DNA of 64,000 nt. Source: Epiperipatus broadwayi (Eukaryota > Onychophora > Udeonychophora > Euonychophora > Peripatidae). Shown piece after piece: positions 1 to 10,684 of the stretch. The stretch covers positions 1,205,001 to 1,269,000 of the forward strand of contig JAQFVV010006306.1 in NCBI GenBank assembly GCA_028023455.1, written 5' to 3'. A program made the translations under genes and the position numbers. Below the pieces are notes generated by a model. The model made no database searches and had not been told where the DNA came from. It worked only from the letters and a program-made list of their open reading frames with translations. Numbering within the stretch: the first letter of the stretch is position 1; each line of letters begins with the position of its first letter.

Positions 1-1238
1 TCTTATTTTAAGCATTCAAAGGCAAGACATTTTCTTTCTTGTCTCCAATAGAAATGAATCGAGATTTTGTAAAGTTATTTATTATTTAATAAAGTCTTTT
101 TGTTCTTGAATTTTGAATTCAATGTATGCTTATTTTGTTTACGTGTGATCATAATTCAATGTTGGTTTTGTTTACGTGTGACCATAATTAAATGTTGGTT
201 AGTTTTTTTGTGTATGCCCTATATTTGAAAGTGATCAGTAGAGAAATTATTAAATTTGTAGGGGTGAAAAGTTGTTTAAAAAGAAATACAAATCAAATTA
301 TATAATACCATTAAAATGATTTATAATACTTCTATATTTTTTAGGCATGTGTTCAATATCAACAATCCTATTAATAATTTCCATTTATTTTTTGCATAGA
401 TGAAGATTTTTTATGAATCCTTGGTAGCTATTCTGAATTTTAGAGTAATTTAAATGATTTTTTTGTATTAGTATATTTTTTCTCATATGACCGAAGCTTA
501 TGATTAGCAGTATCTGTATATGTTTCATTTGTAATTAGAAACATAAAATTAATATTATTTAATGAAATAGTAATTTCAAATAAGCAGTGTTTGACATAAT
601 TACAAATTTAAGAAATTAAAAATAAAAAATCAAACAATTAGTTAACGAAAAGAGAAGATTCATAAGTCGGTTGATGTATGTGTGTATACGATGATCATTT
701 TATATTTTTCCGAGAATTTGATTAAGTTAATAATTTAGTTTTAAAGTAAGTGTGATTATTCCAATCTCCCCCCCCCCCAAAAAAAAAAAAAGAAAGAAAA
801 AAACTGCTCTGGAAATTAGTATTGCAATAACTATGCAAATTCAATCTGTGAAACACAAATATACCCCCATACTAGAATATGCTGATCTATTTTTCTGAAT
901 ACAATGCTGTCTCTTGATATTTTCATTATATTTGAACACCATGTCTATTGTAACTCTATATCATCTGTCATATCTTCCCAATGAAAACAATTGGACTTAT
1001 ATCTTTTTAAAACGTTATTGACATAAGCCTCATAATGTAGCAAATTGGTCATATCTATATACAATGCTTGCAAGATCAAAGCATAATGGTTCACATTGCA
1101 TATTACAAAATACTGTGAAAATAATGATTGAAATGGCATTAGCACTCTCCAAAAGCATTTTTTAATTTTCTTTAGGTTCAATTTAAGTAGCCTTAGGTAT
1201 CATTTTGACCATTATCATCTCAATGTAAGCCAATAAAC
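1..1238. other. AT-rich stretch, nothing recognised
   Basis: I see no coding, RNA or repeat signature shared with the rest of the window. A short C-run followed by an A-run lies near 770-792. The small ORF on the minus strand at 945-1181 has no recognisable motif. Confidence 0.4.
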
Positions 1239-1281
1239 ATCACATTACCACCACATCTTATGCTTGTGTATAACTGTTGTT

Positions 1282-1574
1282 AAAACAGGCAAAACTCACT
1301 ATACGTATTGCCACACACAGCTTAAGACTCATAGTTTTGTAGTTAAATGGAGACAAAAGGTAGTTGCTGGAGGGTTGTATTAGATCATAAGATCTAGGTG
1401 CAGTTCTCTCAGATCCAAGGCTCCTCACTGACGAAGGCCACAAGCCAGAAACTAGTCTGGGGATATTGGATGAGTAGGCACTGGATGAGGATTTTATGTG
1501 CAAGCTTTCTTCCATCCATTGATTACTCTAGCTTGCTGTGTGTGGCAATACGTATAGTGAGTTTTGCTTGTTTT
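1282..1574 (+). mobile_element. Family B foldback element carrying a hammerhead ribozyme
   Basis: Two near-perfect 40-bp inverted arms (1282-1321 and 1535-1574) bound a ~290-bp element. The arms include ACTATACGTATTGCCACAC and its complement. A hammerhead ribozyme (1413-1471) lies between them. The same family recurs at 19.1, 43.9 and other sites in this window, so it is a dispersed repeat. No transposase ORF is present, so the element is non-autonomous. The mobilising machinery is unknown. Confidence 0.75.
1413..1471 (+). ncRNA. Type I hammerhead ribozyme (family B, best preserved copy)
   Basis: The core CTGACGA is at 1428-1434 and GAAA at 1448-1451. The last A of GAAA opens a palindromic stem III, ACTAGT (1451-1456). 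C1457 follows, which gives a GUC cleavage triplet with predicted cleavage after 1457. Stem I pairs TCCTCA with TGGGGA and, beyond an internal loop, ATCCAA (1413-1418) with TTGGAT (1466-1471). Stem II is GGC/GCC around CACAA. The 10.1-11.1 position is an A-A mismatch where G-C is usual, which may weaken activity. Stem III has only two pairs in a monomer, so cleavage may need an RNA dimer. The structure was read by eye. Confidence 0.82.
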
Positions 1575-2125
1575 ATCATCTCAATGTACCTTCGTTACCC
1601 CAACAGGTCATGCATGACTCGCTAATTATAAATAAAATAATGAAATTGTTGTTTATTATATATTCGCAACTATCATAAAATCGTAAAATAAATAAAATAC
1701 AAAATATTGAAATTAATAAACATTTAATGTAAATGTAATTACAAATGTACAGAAATCCTTACTAGTATTAATTCCAAGCATTAGAAAAATCTTACCCATA
1801 TAAAAAAATGTTTTTATTACAGTTTTTAAATACCATAAGCTTACATTCTACATATAACACACATCTTTGATAACAATCCTTATAAAATCAGCATTTATTT
1901 TAATTAAGTTAAACCTCCTTAAGTTTCGAAACTATCAATAGTGAATAAGTAAAAAAAAAACATTGTAAAAGTAATAAAGAATATAAATGATATTAACATT
2001 ATATTTTTTCCCTTTCATTGCACAAGTTATTATTTTACTAATTTTTAATTTTACATAATATATTTTTTTAAGAAATACTTCATGGCTTTGTTAAATCTAT
2101 AAATCTTATTTTTTTATTCCTTAAA
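1575..2125. other. AT-rich stretch, nothing recognised
   Basis: There is no ORF with recognisable content and no repeat shared with the rest of the window. Confidence 0.4.
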
Positions 2126-2129
2126 TTAA

Positions 2130-2362
2130 TATAACTACATATCAACATATATATAATACGCATTGCGCACATACATATAACAATGTGTATGTGAGAGATG
2201 ATAACCTGGAACAACTGATGAGTGCTGGTTCAGCATGAAATATCTATATTGGAGATCATTTACCTTTTTCACATGTGTGTGATCATATGTATCAGTTGTA
2301 TGAGATAGATTGGATAACTGAAGGGAGCTTGAAAGTCTGGGTTCAAATCTCCTATAATTAAA
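2130..2362 (+). mobile_element. Family A repeat unit, single copy
   Basis: This unit contains a hammerhead (2198-2260) followed by a tail ending in GGGTTCAAATCTCC (near 2339). That end resembles a pol III B box (GGTTCRANNC). The same order is found at 8.2, 18.4, 29-30 and 56.5 kb. The unit may be a tRNA-related or retrozyme-like element, with the mobilising enzyme supplied elsewhere. Confidence 0.65.
2198..2260 (+). ncRNA. Type I hammerhead ribozyme (family A)
   Basis: The core CTGATGA is at 2215-2221 and is followed by stem II GTGCTG/CAGCAT and then GAAA. The 3' side TTGGAGATCAT pairs with the upstream ATGAT and CAA segments to form stem I. Stem III is short (ATA/TAT). The 5' stem I arm reads AACAA where other copies have ACCAA, so pairing is slightly weakened. 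Confidence 0.65.
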
Positions 2363-2399
2363 TCAATTTATTGTATATTTTTTTAATTAATATCTTTTT

Positions 2400-2958
2400 C
2401 ACTTTCCTTGTTCTTAATATCACACTTATATTCTCTACGTGCTTCTTTCCTCTCTTTTACACTTTAACTAATTCTTATTTCTTTTATTCTTTTGAATATT
2501 CTCACCTAAAACCCTAGTTGCCACTTTTTCTACTTCTTTACACCAGACCTTATACTCATCCCCAACCAACTCTTCCATGATTTCTTCAACTTATATTTTA
2601 TACTCTTCCAACTTATTTTTATTATTCACTCTCCATCCATGTCTTTTACTATTATTTCTACTTTTATTGCTAGTCTCCATCACATTACTAACCATTTCAA
2701 TTACAGTGAAGTTATGATCACTAGTGCTTTTTTTTTTTCATTATCAAACACCTTAATTTTCTGGATTTTATTCATTCCCTCTTTCTCTACCAATACATAA
2801 TCTATTGTGCTAAATATATTATTTCTAGACCATGTGTATTGTCCCTCATAAATATTTAATAAATTTCCAATACTCAAATTCACTTTCCGACAAAATTTCT
2901 TCAAAAGCTGTCCATTTTTATTATCTACATCATCAATTTCTTCAGTATGTTCATTCAT
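2400..2958 (-). pseudogene. LINE endonuclease (APE-type) remnant
   Basis: The minus strand reads an apurinic-endonuclease-like segment. MNEHTEEIDD near 2958 resembles the GDFNEHTEEID block of LINE endonucleases. It is followed by the YTWSR and STIDYVL blocks (the substrate and DY motifs) over 2770-2850. The open frame ends near 2701, and lower-identity sequence continues to about 2400. Flanking catalytic blocks are missing, so it cannot be functional. It differs from the RTE copies at 13.4 and 22.9 kb. It may be the upstream part of the second LINE family seen at 26.5 and 60.7 kb, but this is not shown. Confidence 0.55.
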
Positions 2959-3057
2959 ATCCGTATACTCTCATATAGTAGTGACACCTGGTGATAGCCA
3001 TAGTAATCAATAAATGCAAGAAGGTTTGGGCGTGAAATCTCTATGTAGTACCTAATC

Positions 3058-3112
3058 ATCCAATATCAGACCAGTTTCTAGCTTGTGGCTTTCATCAGTG
3101 AGAAATATTGGG
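3058..3112 (-). ncRNA. Degenerate hammerhead ribozyme (family B)
   Basis: On the minus strand the core CTGATGA, GAAA and the ACTGGTC cleavage segment are present, and CCAAT/ATTGG forms the outer part of stem I. The inner stem I pairs are eroded. Activity is doubtful. Confidence 0.5.
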
Positions 3113-3431
3113 TCTAAGAGCACTGCACTTAGATCTTAAATCCTAGTGCAACCCTCCAGCAGCCAGCTTTTACTTTTTTCGTTAACTATAAAGCTATGAG
3201 TTCAAAATGAAAACAGATTTTTTTAATCCAAGATTAATCACTTGTATAATCTAGTCATATAAATCTGAAATAAGTTTAGAGAGGTTTAGGCCTAGACTAT
3301 ACAAGCAAATGAGCTTGGATTGAAAACATGTAATTTCATTTTGGACTCATAGTTTTATAGTTAACTAAAAAGGTAAAAGGCGGCTCCGAAGGGGTATATT
3401 AGATCCTAAGATCTAGGTGCAGTGATCTCAG

Positions 3432-3490
3432 ATCCAATGCTCCTTTCTGATGAAAGCCACAAGCTAAAAAGTAGTCTGGAAATATTGGAT
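3432..3490 (+). ncRNA. Degenerate hammerhead ribozyme (family B)
   Basis: The core CTGATGA is kept and the outer stem ATCCAA/TTGGAT is perfect. GAAA has become AAAA (around 3466-3470), which removes the essential G12. The copy is predicted inactive. Confidence 0.5.
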
Positions 3491-3891
3491 GAGTAGGCAC
3501 TAGATAGGAATTTTAAGCATAACCTTTTTAAATCCATTGATTATTATAAAACACTGGGTGATATTACTGTATGAATAGTTTGTTCCTGTTTCAAGAGCTT
3601 GTGTGAACATAGAAAATAGTGATCATGTGGTGTTTAGTGACTTAATATCACAAAACCACTTTGCTAAGAGGAGTGCCCCTAGTAATCACAATGGTTTTTA
3701 CTATTTAGGCTGATAGTCAATTTGTCCAAAAATTGTTCTGAATATGCATCAGTTGGGATCCAGTTTTATATTTAATATATTAACTTAGTGCCATTTGTGG
3801 GGTTTTTTTTTAAAGAATTTAGCTCAAACTATTATATAGACACATGGTGGAAGAATGATACCAGCATTATCTTCTCAAGGTTCTTCTAAGT

Positions 3892-4761
3892 CAGGGATGC
3901 CCAACCCATAGCTCGCGAGTCACATGTGGCTCGCGTAACTGTTTAATGTGGCTCGAATTGCACTCTTCAAAAAAATTGATAAAATATTTTATGTTCCTTG
4001 ATGGCACATGCACACACTAAAAAATAAACATTTTTACAATACAAACAATAACGATATGCAGTGTCAGGTTTCACATTAAATAAAATATATTTTTCCTGTA
4101 ATTGTAATTTATATGTATGTTACCAAATTTTTAATAAATAAAATGTATTTACATTTTTTTTTCTTTTTAACATATTACACCATTTTTTTTTTTTGCTGTA
4201 CACGTTTGGTTTGGTGCTATATATATATTGTGTTTAGTGCTCTTGTATATATTGTTGTTTTTATCGAGAAAGATCCTTGTAGACGTTTGGTTTGGTGCTG
4301 TATATATATTGTGTTTAGTGCTGGAAATAGTTTTTATCGAGATAGATCCATGTACACGTATATATTTTGCTGTATATATCGATGTTTAGTGCTGTAAACA
4401 GTTGTTTTTATCCGTGTACACGTATATATTTTGCTGTATATATATATATTGATGTTTAGTGCTGTAAATAGTTGTTTTTATCGAGATAGATTCGTGTACA
4501 CATATATATTTTGCTGTATATATTGATGTTTTCATCGAGAAAGATCCGTGTACACGTTATTTTGGCCACATTAGAAACGGCGGATTGATACCAATGTGAA
4601 TAGGCCATCCCCCCCCCCACCTATCTCCCTACATTGCAGGTTTAGTACCCAAGTACCATGTTTATAAATGTAATATGAAAAATGTAATATATAATTGTGG
4701 CTCCCCAAATTTTTTTAAATTCTCAACTGGCTCGCGTCAAGTTAAAGGTTGGGCACCACTG
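3892..4761. mobile_element. Non-autonomous hAT transposon with perfect 8-bp target duplication
   Basis: The ends are CAGGGATGCCCAACC and the complement of CAGTGGTGCCCAACC, a typical hAT terminal pair. Both are followed inward by GCTCGCGAG-like sequence. The element is bracketed by TTCTAAGT at 3884-3891 and again at 4762-4769, an exact 8-bp target-site duplication as hAT transposases make. The ~870-bp interior has no transposase and is largely a tandem minisatellite (4196-4560). The perfect duplication suggests a fairly recent insertion. Confidence 0.85.
4196..4560. repeat. Minisatellite inside the hAT element
   Basis: There are four to five imperfect repeats of a ~70-100 bp unit built from GTACACGTATATATTTTGC, TGTTTAGTGCTG and TTTTTATCGAGA blocks. 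Unit length varies with the TA-run length. Confidence 0.7.
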
Positions 4762-4769
4762 TTCTAAGT

Positions 4770-5227
4770 ACTTTGCTTTTTAAATAAATTCCATATTGAA
4801 ACTAATCTCAAGGGAACTTTGTAATATAGTTATCTAGAATCTAGAGCAAACAATCTCACATCCAACCTATATGAATGGTAGTTATCTTTCTATCTTATAT
4901 TTCTTATTTTCCAACTCTAGAGATTATTCTTAACCAGTTTAGTATGATTTTTTTTCTAAAATATAATCAAACAAAATCAGTAATATTTTGTGTTTTTCTG
5001 AAGGTTTGTGATGATGGTGTTCTAGCTGTATTTTTATATTCGACTATTTCCATCATCTAATATGTATTTTGAATGTCTTTTCTAGAAAAGTTTAATTTTA
5101 TTTAAATATTCCAAATGCATTCAACTGTTAGTAATATCACAACAAACAGTTTAGTATATGCCCTAACTGTTAGTAATATCACAGCAAACAAGTTAGTATG
5201 TGCACAACATTTCAAGAAATATTTTTC
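4770..5227. other. AT-rich stretch with a small direct repeat
   Basis: A ~25-bp phrase (AACTGTTAGTAATATCAC) occurs twice at 5123-5185, about 40 bp apart. Otherwise nothing was recognised. Confidence 0.4.
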
Positions 5228-5352
5228 TTCCCTCTTCCTCAGGTGTTTCTGGCCTGATCAGTGATAGTATTAACATGGGATTCGAACTTCGGTCCTTAGA
5301 TTCTTGATTTTTGAATTTTAAGGTAACGCTCTAACCAACTGAGCCATCCTGC
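5228..5352 (-). mobile_element. tRNA-derived SINE
   Basis: On the minus strand the sequence starts AGGATGGCTCAGTTGGTTAG, an A-box-like tRNA head. It continues to a B box, AGTTCGAATCCC (near 5280-5290). A short body containing CTGATCAGGCC follows. The anticodon region is degenerate, so this is not a tRNA gene. It is a truncated tRNA-derived SINE presumably mobilised by a LINE. Confidence 0.7.
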
Positions 5353-6990
5353 TAAAGACATCTTTTCATATAACTGAAAGCATCCCATTTTAATACATTT
5401 GTAACAACTTATATTGCATATTGTAACTAATTAAAAAATATCAATAAAATAAATGTAACTCCATGATTGGGAAAAATGAGAATTATAATAGCTAGTATTT
5501 CTTTTTATTCAGTTTTACTTATGTGTGTATGGTATATCTGGGTGCCACTAGGCTATCTAAACCTAGATAGTTACATTACATACCTACTTATACTCTACTG
5601 TTTTTGAGCCTGTTAGTACAATTTATAACAGGGTGTAGAATTTTCCATTTGATAACCATATCACGTGCATTTGTATTAAGAGAAAAACATCCTTATTATT
5701 TTCTAGTTGTGCAAATAAATTCTTAAACAAATTATCAGATAAGACTCCAATATAATAAATTCATGTTTAATATTCCCATATGTGTTACTAGCTCAGTTTA
5801 ATATCATAGATTATCAGATGCTTTGATAATAGTCATATCTCTCACGATGGCTCACAAATAATGAACAAACACAGTGAGAACCATTATTTATATAAGGCCA
5901 TTAAACACATTTATTTAGTCTATTTATTAATAGGATGATGATGTTTCCAACCACACCTTTACAATTATTCCACAACACAAATCATACCTATTATCAATTT
6001 ATAATTACTCACTAAAATATTGCTCTATTTAAAATATATCTTAATAATTGAAAACTATCAGTGATGATGATGATCATAACTAATTTCACAAGACAATGAT
6101 TAAGTCTAACAAATCTATAAACTTCATTTAACAAAACAAATCAAATTTTATTATCGGTTAATCATTAATATAACAACAGAAAATATACATAATTAATAAT
6201 GAAAAATTATATTTAAATCTTTAGGAATTTGTTATGTAGGATTTGAACACAATACCCTACAATATATATGTCTTTTGTGCATTAAAATTTATTAAGAAAA
6301 TGTACTTCTTTTATTAATGAATGTTATGGAGAGAAAAACATTTTTGACATTTTCAGTAAACTCTTTATAAGGACATTCAGGCTACAATAGGCTAAAACTT
6401 CACTCTCTATTAATGTTTTTTCTTCAGAAGGCATTTAATTTCTTCTACAGTTAAACTTGGTCCAGTATTGAATTACATATTCCAGTACCATCAACAGGTA
6501 AACTTTGCTTATTCTTTCCTTCTTAATTAATTCTCTTTCAAAAATAAAAGAAGCAATACTTCTTCCTCTCTCTCAAAGTATTTAATTAAATTAAATTTAA
6601 TGTTTTATCAATCTTATTTTTTCTAAAGGTTGGATATAGAAAGGTTAGAAAAAGCTATTAAGTAATAAAAAAATCAAAATCCCGTTTTTGCATGTTCAAA
6701 TCAGAAATTACAAGTGAAGATTATGATATGCAAAATAAATTTTTTGAACTTTTTTTTTTTTATAGAACTAATAGTAAACCATCTGGATTTGATCTTCCCA
6801 AAAGTTACTGGAATTTCGACAGATTCAGAACAATTCTTAATCATTATATTTGCATTCTTCATAAATACTCCAATAACTTGAGCTGAGCCAAGTTACTATG
6901 ACAATATATTTTAAAACAAAATATATACCAACTAAATAGCACTGAAATAATTTTTGGCAACTTCTCATCAGAATCGTAGAGCAAAATTAA
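5353..6990. other. AT-rich stretch, nothing recognised
   Basis: I saw no supported gene or shared repeat. The plus-strand ORF at 6692-6886 (64 codons) has no recognised motif and no splice context that I can defend. Confidence 0.4.
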
Positions 6991-6999
6991 TTAACTACC

Positions 7000-7830
7000 A
7001 ATGCCAGGAGCAGGCTGACTGTATAATTTATAAAATATGAAAATTATTGCCATAAGAAATGTAAATGATAAAAAGTCAGATGTTCCATTTTTTTGACAAA
7101 TGAATGCAAGACTTCTTCTTGTAGATTGAATTTGTGTCTGTTGCAGTAATCCATGCCTCCTCGATCTTTCTCTTGGGATCATTCCTTTCTGTGCATATGA
7201 TCTTATTAGTAGAAGGGGGAAATATGTCCTGTAGCTATTTCATGCTCCAGAAAAATTGACTTATATCGCTGGTCATTTTGTCTTCTAGATCTATTAGTTT
7301 GAGATTCCCCAAAGTATGCCACTCTACACACTGGAGATGGGCATGGAATTTTATAAACTATTTGAGAAGTGTGTTCTGTCTTTCATATGGTTCAGAAGAT
7401 TGCTAAAAGAGGGCAGAGTTCTAAATGCTATTGAAGCATTGACCAAACAAATTTTCTGAAGCTCTGGTGATATGCTAGGAATATACGGGAGATTAATTCC
7501 TGGCTTGAGCAGAATATTGTTGATAGCAGCTTTGTTATATACATATATGGTACTATTTTTATTAATGTTGACTGTTTGCAGCCTATGTCTGTAAGATTCT
7601 TGATATATTCTTCAACGTTAAGTTTTCTACACAATTTTTTGTTTTTTTTTAAAAAAAAACCCTTTAGCCCTGCCATTTTGTATTCAAATGATATATTAGA
7701 TTTGGAGTGGATAGCACCTCTCACTTGGATCGATTTTACGATCATTTTATTATAAAGAATAGATTTATTTAATTGAATTCGTAAGTTCAATAAATTTATG
7801 CCCTGATCTTTATCTTCCACTCCAGTGGAA
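7000..7830 (-). pseudogene. Penelope-like element remnant: RT C-terminus and GIY-YIG region
   Basis: Read on the minus strand, an open segment (7820 to 7428) holds NISFEYKMAGLKGF and a TLIKIV block. This resembles the post-RT linker of Penelope-like reverse transcriptases. Further downstream, near 7340-7260, the translation VCRVAYFGES followed by TNRSRR resembles the GIY-YIG endonuclease start (VAYVGET..R..R). A later segment contains HKFNLQEE. Several stops and frameshifts separate the parts, and the RT catalytic core is absent. This assignment rests on motif resemblance, not a search. A related remnant lies at 17.6 kb. Confidence 0.55.
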
Positions 7831-8299
7831 TATCTTTTACTAAACGTAATTTTATCTTTTGAAGCACATATAAAAACATTATCTACATATCTGAAGCATC
7901 ATTTATTGCAGGCTCTAAATATTTCAGAAGAATTGCATTTTCAAATTTAGAAAGCACTAAAGAGCTAATAATCCTGCTGAAATTCAATAGCCATGGATCT
8001 AAGTAGCTATAAATACCGTATACACAAACTACAACTCGTGTAGTCAATAATCATCTATGAATTTATCTCCTAATGGAAAAATCTATGCGCTAAATAAACA
8101 AATCAATCAACGTTAATCCAATTTTTTTATTTTTCAGAATCTTTGCGCACACCATTAATTTCATTGCAATATTTATTAAATTTTTACTAAATATTTGAAA
8201 TACAGACACTCTTCACATACCTGGAGCCTAATTGTAAACCTGTCCATTAAATTATCTTAATATAAACTGAACAATGATTATATATATGTATGTGAGATG

Positions 8300-8358
8300 A
8301 TAATCTGGACCAACTGATGAGTGCCGGTTTAGCCCGAAATATGTATATTGGTGATTAT
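8300..8358 (+). ncRNA. Type I hammerhead ribozyme (family A)
   Basis: The core CTGATGA is at 8314-8320 and GAAA follows a stem II of GTGCC/AGCCC with one mismatch. Stem I pairs ACCAA with TTGGT and ATAATC (8300-8305) with GATTAT (8353-8358). Stem III is ATAT/GTAT and the predicted cleavage triplet is AUA. Confidence 0.72.
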
Positions 8359-8802
8359 TTATCTTTTCTACATGTGTGTGGCCATGGGGATCAATTGTAT
8401 GAGATAGTGTGGATAGTTTTATGAGATAGTGTGGATAGTTGAAAGGTGCTTGAAAATCTGAGTTCAAATCCCCTATACTTACAATTAAGCTCCCAGGTTT
8501 GTGAAAAATGCCTGATTTTCAAATATTTGCACATCAAGCTTGTATCCTGTTCATCCCTCTTATATGTATTTAAATGGATACGGTCCTATACATGAGGGAT
8601 CAGAGTGACTTCAGGTCAACATGGGCATGGCAATAATATTAGCATTAGCATGGGATTTGAGTTTTCATCATCGAAGATTTTCAATGATATGGCTGGCTAA
8701 AAAGTTAGAGGTTGGAGTAGATTGAAGCCTGTCCATTAAAGTATGAAGATTTGTTATCTTAATATAAACTGAACACTGATTATATATGTTTGGGGGGAGA
8801 TA

Positions 8803-8861
8803 ATAATCTGGACCAAATGATGAGTGCCAGTTTAGCACGAAATACATATATTGGTGATTAT
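8803..8861 (+). ncRNA. Hammerhead ribozyme with core mutation (family A)
   Basis: The stems are well kept (ATAATC/GATTAT, ACCAA/TTGGT and GTGC/GCAC). The first core base is changed, giving ATGATGA instead of CTGATGA at 8817. C3 is essential, so this copy is predicted inactive. Confidence 0.65.
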
Positions 8862-9394
8862 TTATCTTTCCTACATGTGTGTGGTCATGTGTTTCAGTGG
8901 TATGAGATAGTGTGGGTAGTTGACAGATACTTGAAAGACTGAGTTCAAATCCTCTATATTTAAATTTCTACTATTATTTACGGTCATGAAATCGTTATGT
9001 AAGCATATAGGAACTACATATTGTATATCAGATTTAACAGAAACAAGAAAAGATATTTTAATGTTACTGTTATTTTAAAAAAGATGATGAAATCTATCTG
9101 AAAAGTATTATAAATGAATTACCATTTAATTGAAAATAATTTTAGTAAACTGTATGGATTAATCTGTAATAAAAGAAAATGCATATGAAATCTTGCTTTT
9201 ATTTTCTCTATTGATTCCACACATGCTTTATTAAAAGAATAGGAATAGTGAAGATCTATTAAATATGGTAAAGTCAAGCAAAAAACGTTACGCGCGAGCT
9301 CCCACACATGAAAAGTTATTTAGCAAGGAGTATTTTTAATGTAGGACATATTTTACTTTAATATGAAAAATATAATATTTAAATACATATATAA

Positions 9395-9595
9395 TAATAA
9401 GGTATTTATTTATATAGCACTAAGAATGACGTATAATAAATTTTAAATAATTTCGCAAGCGTCATTCATTCAAGCATAATAAAGTAATTTAAAGTGACTA
9501 CTTAATATCTTCTCGCTCTTATTTCCAAACACTTAAGATTGGCCACACTTAAACGTTTGGGTTATAAAGTGCATGTGCATTAGCCTGATCGCTAT
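9395..9595. repeat. Copy of the dispersed foldback arm seen at 21.6-22.7 kb
   Basis: It shares the order TTCATTCAAGCATAATAAAG, TAATTTAAAGTGA, AACACTTAAGATT and AAAGTGCATGTGCATTAG with the arms at 21605-22680. It lies between AT-rich flanks and encodes nothing. Confidence 0.6.
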
Positions 9596-9632
9596 TTAAA
9601 TACATGCATATTGTTTATACTAAACTTAATGT

Positions 9633-9810
9633 AATTATAAGGGACTTGAACTAGACTTTCAAACTCGCCACAGCTATCAATCTATCTTATACAACTGACA
9701 CACAGGATCTTTATCAAATGTATGTGGTCATGTGTATCAGTTGTATGAGATGGATTGGATAGCTATGGGGGGTTTGAAAGTCTGAATTCATGTCCCTTGT
9801 AATTACATTA
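9633..9810. repeat. Inverted pair of family A tails
   Basis: A minus-strand tail (AGGGACTTGAAC onward, 9640-9705) meets a plus-strand tail (GTCATGTGTATCAGTTG to 9800). No ribozyme core lies between them, so this is a deleted or snap-back derivative. Confidence 0.55.
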
Positions 9811-10129
9811 AGTTTAGTATAGACAATATACATGTATTTAAATATTAAACAATTCAAAACAAAACAACACTCTCCATATAGTAGTGCCATCTTGTGATCA
9901 TGTGATGTTTATAAAAGATTTGGTTATAAATTATATACTTTTTCGTTTTATATACTTCTTTTTTAGTTCTATATTTTGTTTTTACTTTCTTTTTTAACAT
10001 AGATTGATTTTAATTTATTGTGGTTTAGAATGTGTAATAAATTTTTTTTATTTTTAAATTTTTTTATGTATTTAAATATTACATATTTAGCCTAAATTCT
10101 GCCCTTGTCTCTTCTGTATAATTATCGAC

Positions 10130-10450
10130 TTATTAGGGTTTTGTGTGTAAGAAGTCAGATTGTCTTAAGGTCACTTATGGGTCTGACAATAATATTGGCA
10201 TCATCAAGGGCTTTGAGCATTTCATCCTCAGATTTTCAATGCAATAGATAGCTGGAGAGTGTGGAGTAGATTGAAGCCTGTCCTAAAGTTTGAAGATTTG
10301 CTATCTTAATATAATCTGAGCAGTGATTGTATATATATGTGTGGGAGATGGTGATCTGGTCCAACTGACGAGTGTTTGTTCAGCACGAAATATCGTTTAT
10401 CTTTTTTACATGTATGCTGAAATGTGTATCAATTGTACGAGTTGAAAAGT
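10130..10450 (+). mobile_element. Family A unit, truncated
   Basis: The body phrases AAGGTCACTTATGGG, TTGAGCATTTCATCCTC and GAAGCCTGTCCTAAAGTTTG precede a partial hammerhead at 10350-10394. The 3' half of stem I has been deleted. Confidence 0.6.
10350..10394 (+). ncRNA. Truncated hammerhead ribozyme (family A)
   Basis: The core CTGACGA, a stem II of GTG/CAC type and GAAA are present. The TATATTGG stretch holding the cleavage site and the 3' stem I arm is missing, so cleavage in cis is not possible. Confidence 0.5.
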
Positions 10451-10684
10451 GTATAAATTAAACCGATTTAGCCAAGAAAAATTCAAAGTACAGTATTGTA
10501 GTTTGCTGAGTTGTTTGTTAATACGAGATTTTCAATTTATAAATTTACGAATTAGAAATTTAAATGAAATCGACATTTAGCGTTTTCATACAAATCCATT
10601 TTAACAATAATTTGATACCAATATCAGTGTTTAGCATATAAACAAATTACATTTTTCAAATGAACTCTATTTAGAATATTATTA

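Larger units (their letters stand above)
2965..3643. mobile_element. Family B long foldback element with two opposed ribozymes
   Basis: This is a large palindrome. The left half (about 2965-3230) reads as a minus-strand family B unit and the right half (about 3340-3560) as a plus-strand unit. They meet in a central part of roughly 110 bp (AACTATAAAGCTATGAG and its complement). Each half holds one hammerhead-like sequence, so each transcript orientation would contain just one ribozyme. The right end continues to GATCATGTGGTG near 3630, a terminal motif also seen at 19.4 and 43.9 kb. Confidence 0.6.
8222..8962 (+). repeat. Family A tandem pair (~503-bp period)
   Basis: Two head-to-tail units each carry a hammerhead, and the cores are 503 bp apart (8314 and 8817). 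Between them lies the full family body. It contains the phrases TCAACATGGGCATGG, TTTTCAATGATATGG, and GAAGCCTGTCCATTAAAGTATGAAG (near 8724-8750). Each unit ends in GAGTTCAAATCC. This tandem form is what retrozyme-type or ribozyme-satellite repeats show. Confidence 0.75.

Noticed and set aside
1258-1625. ORFs across the family B element at 1.3 kb and similar ones at 19.8 and 44.1 kb
   Set aside because: They are chance frames through inverted repeats and the ribozyme. No codon-level signal was seen.
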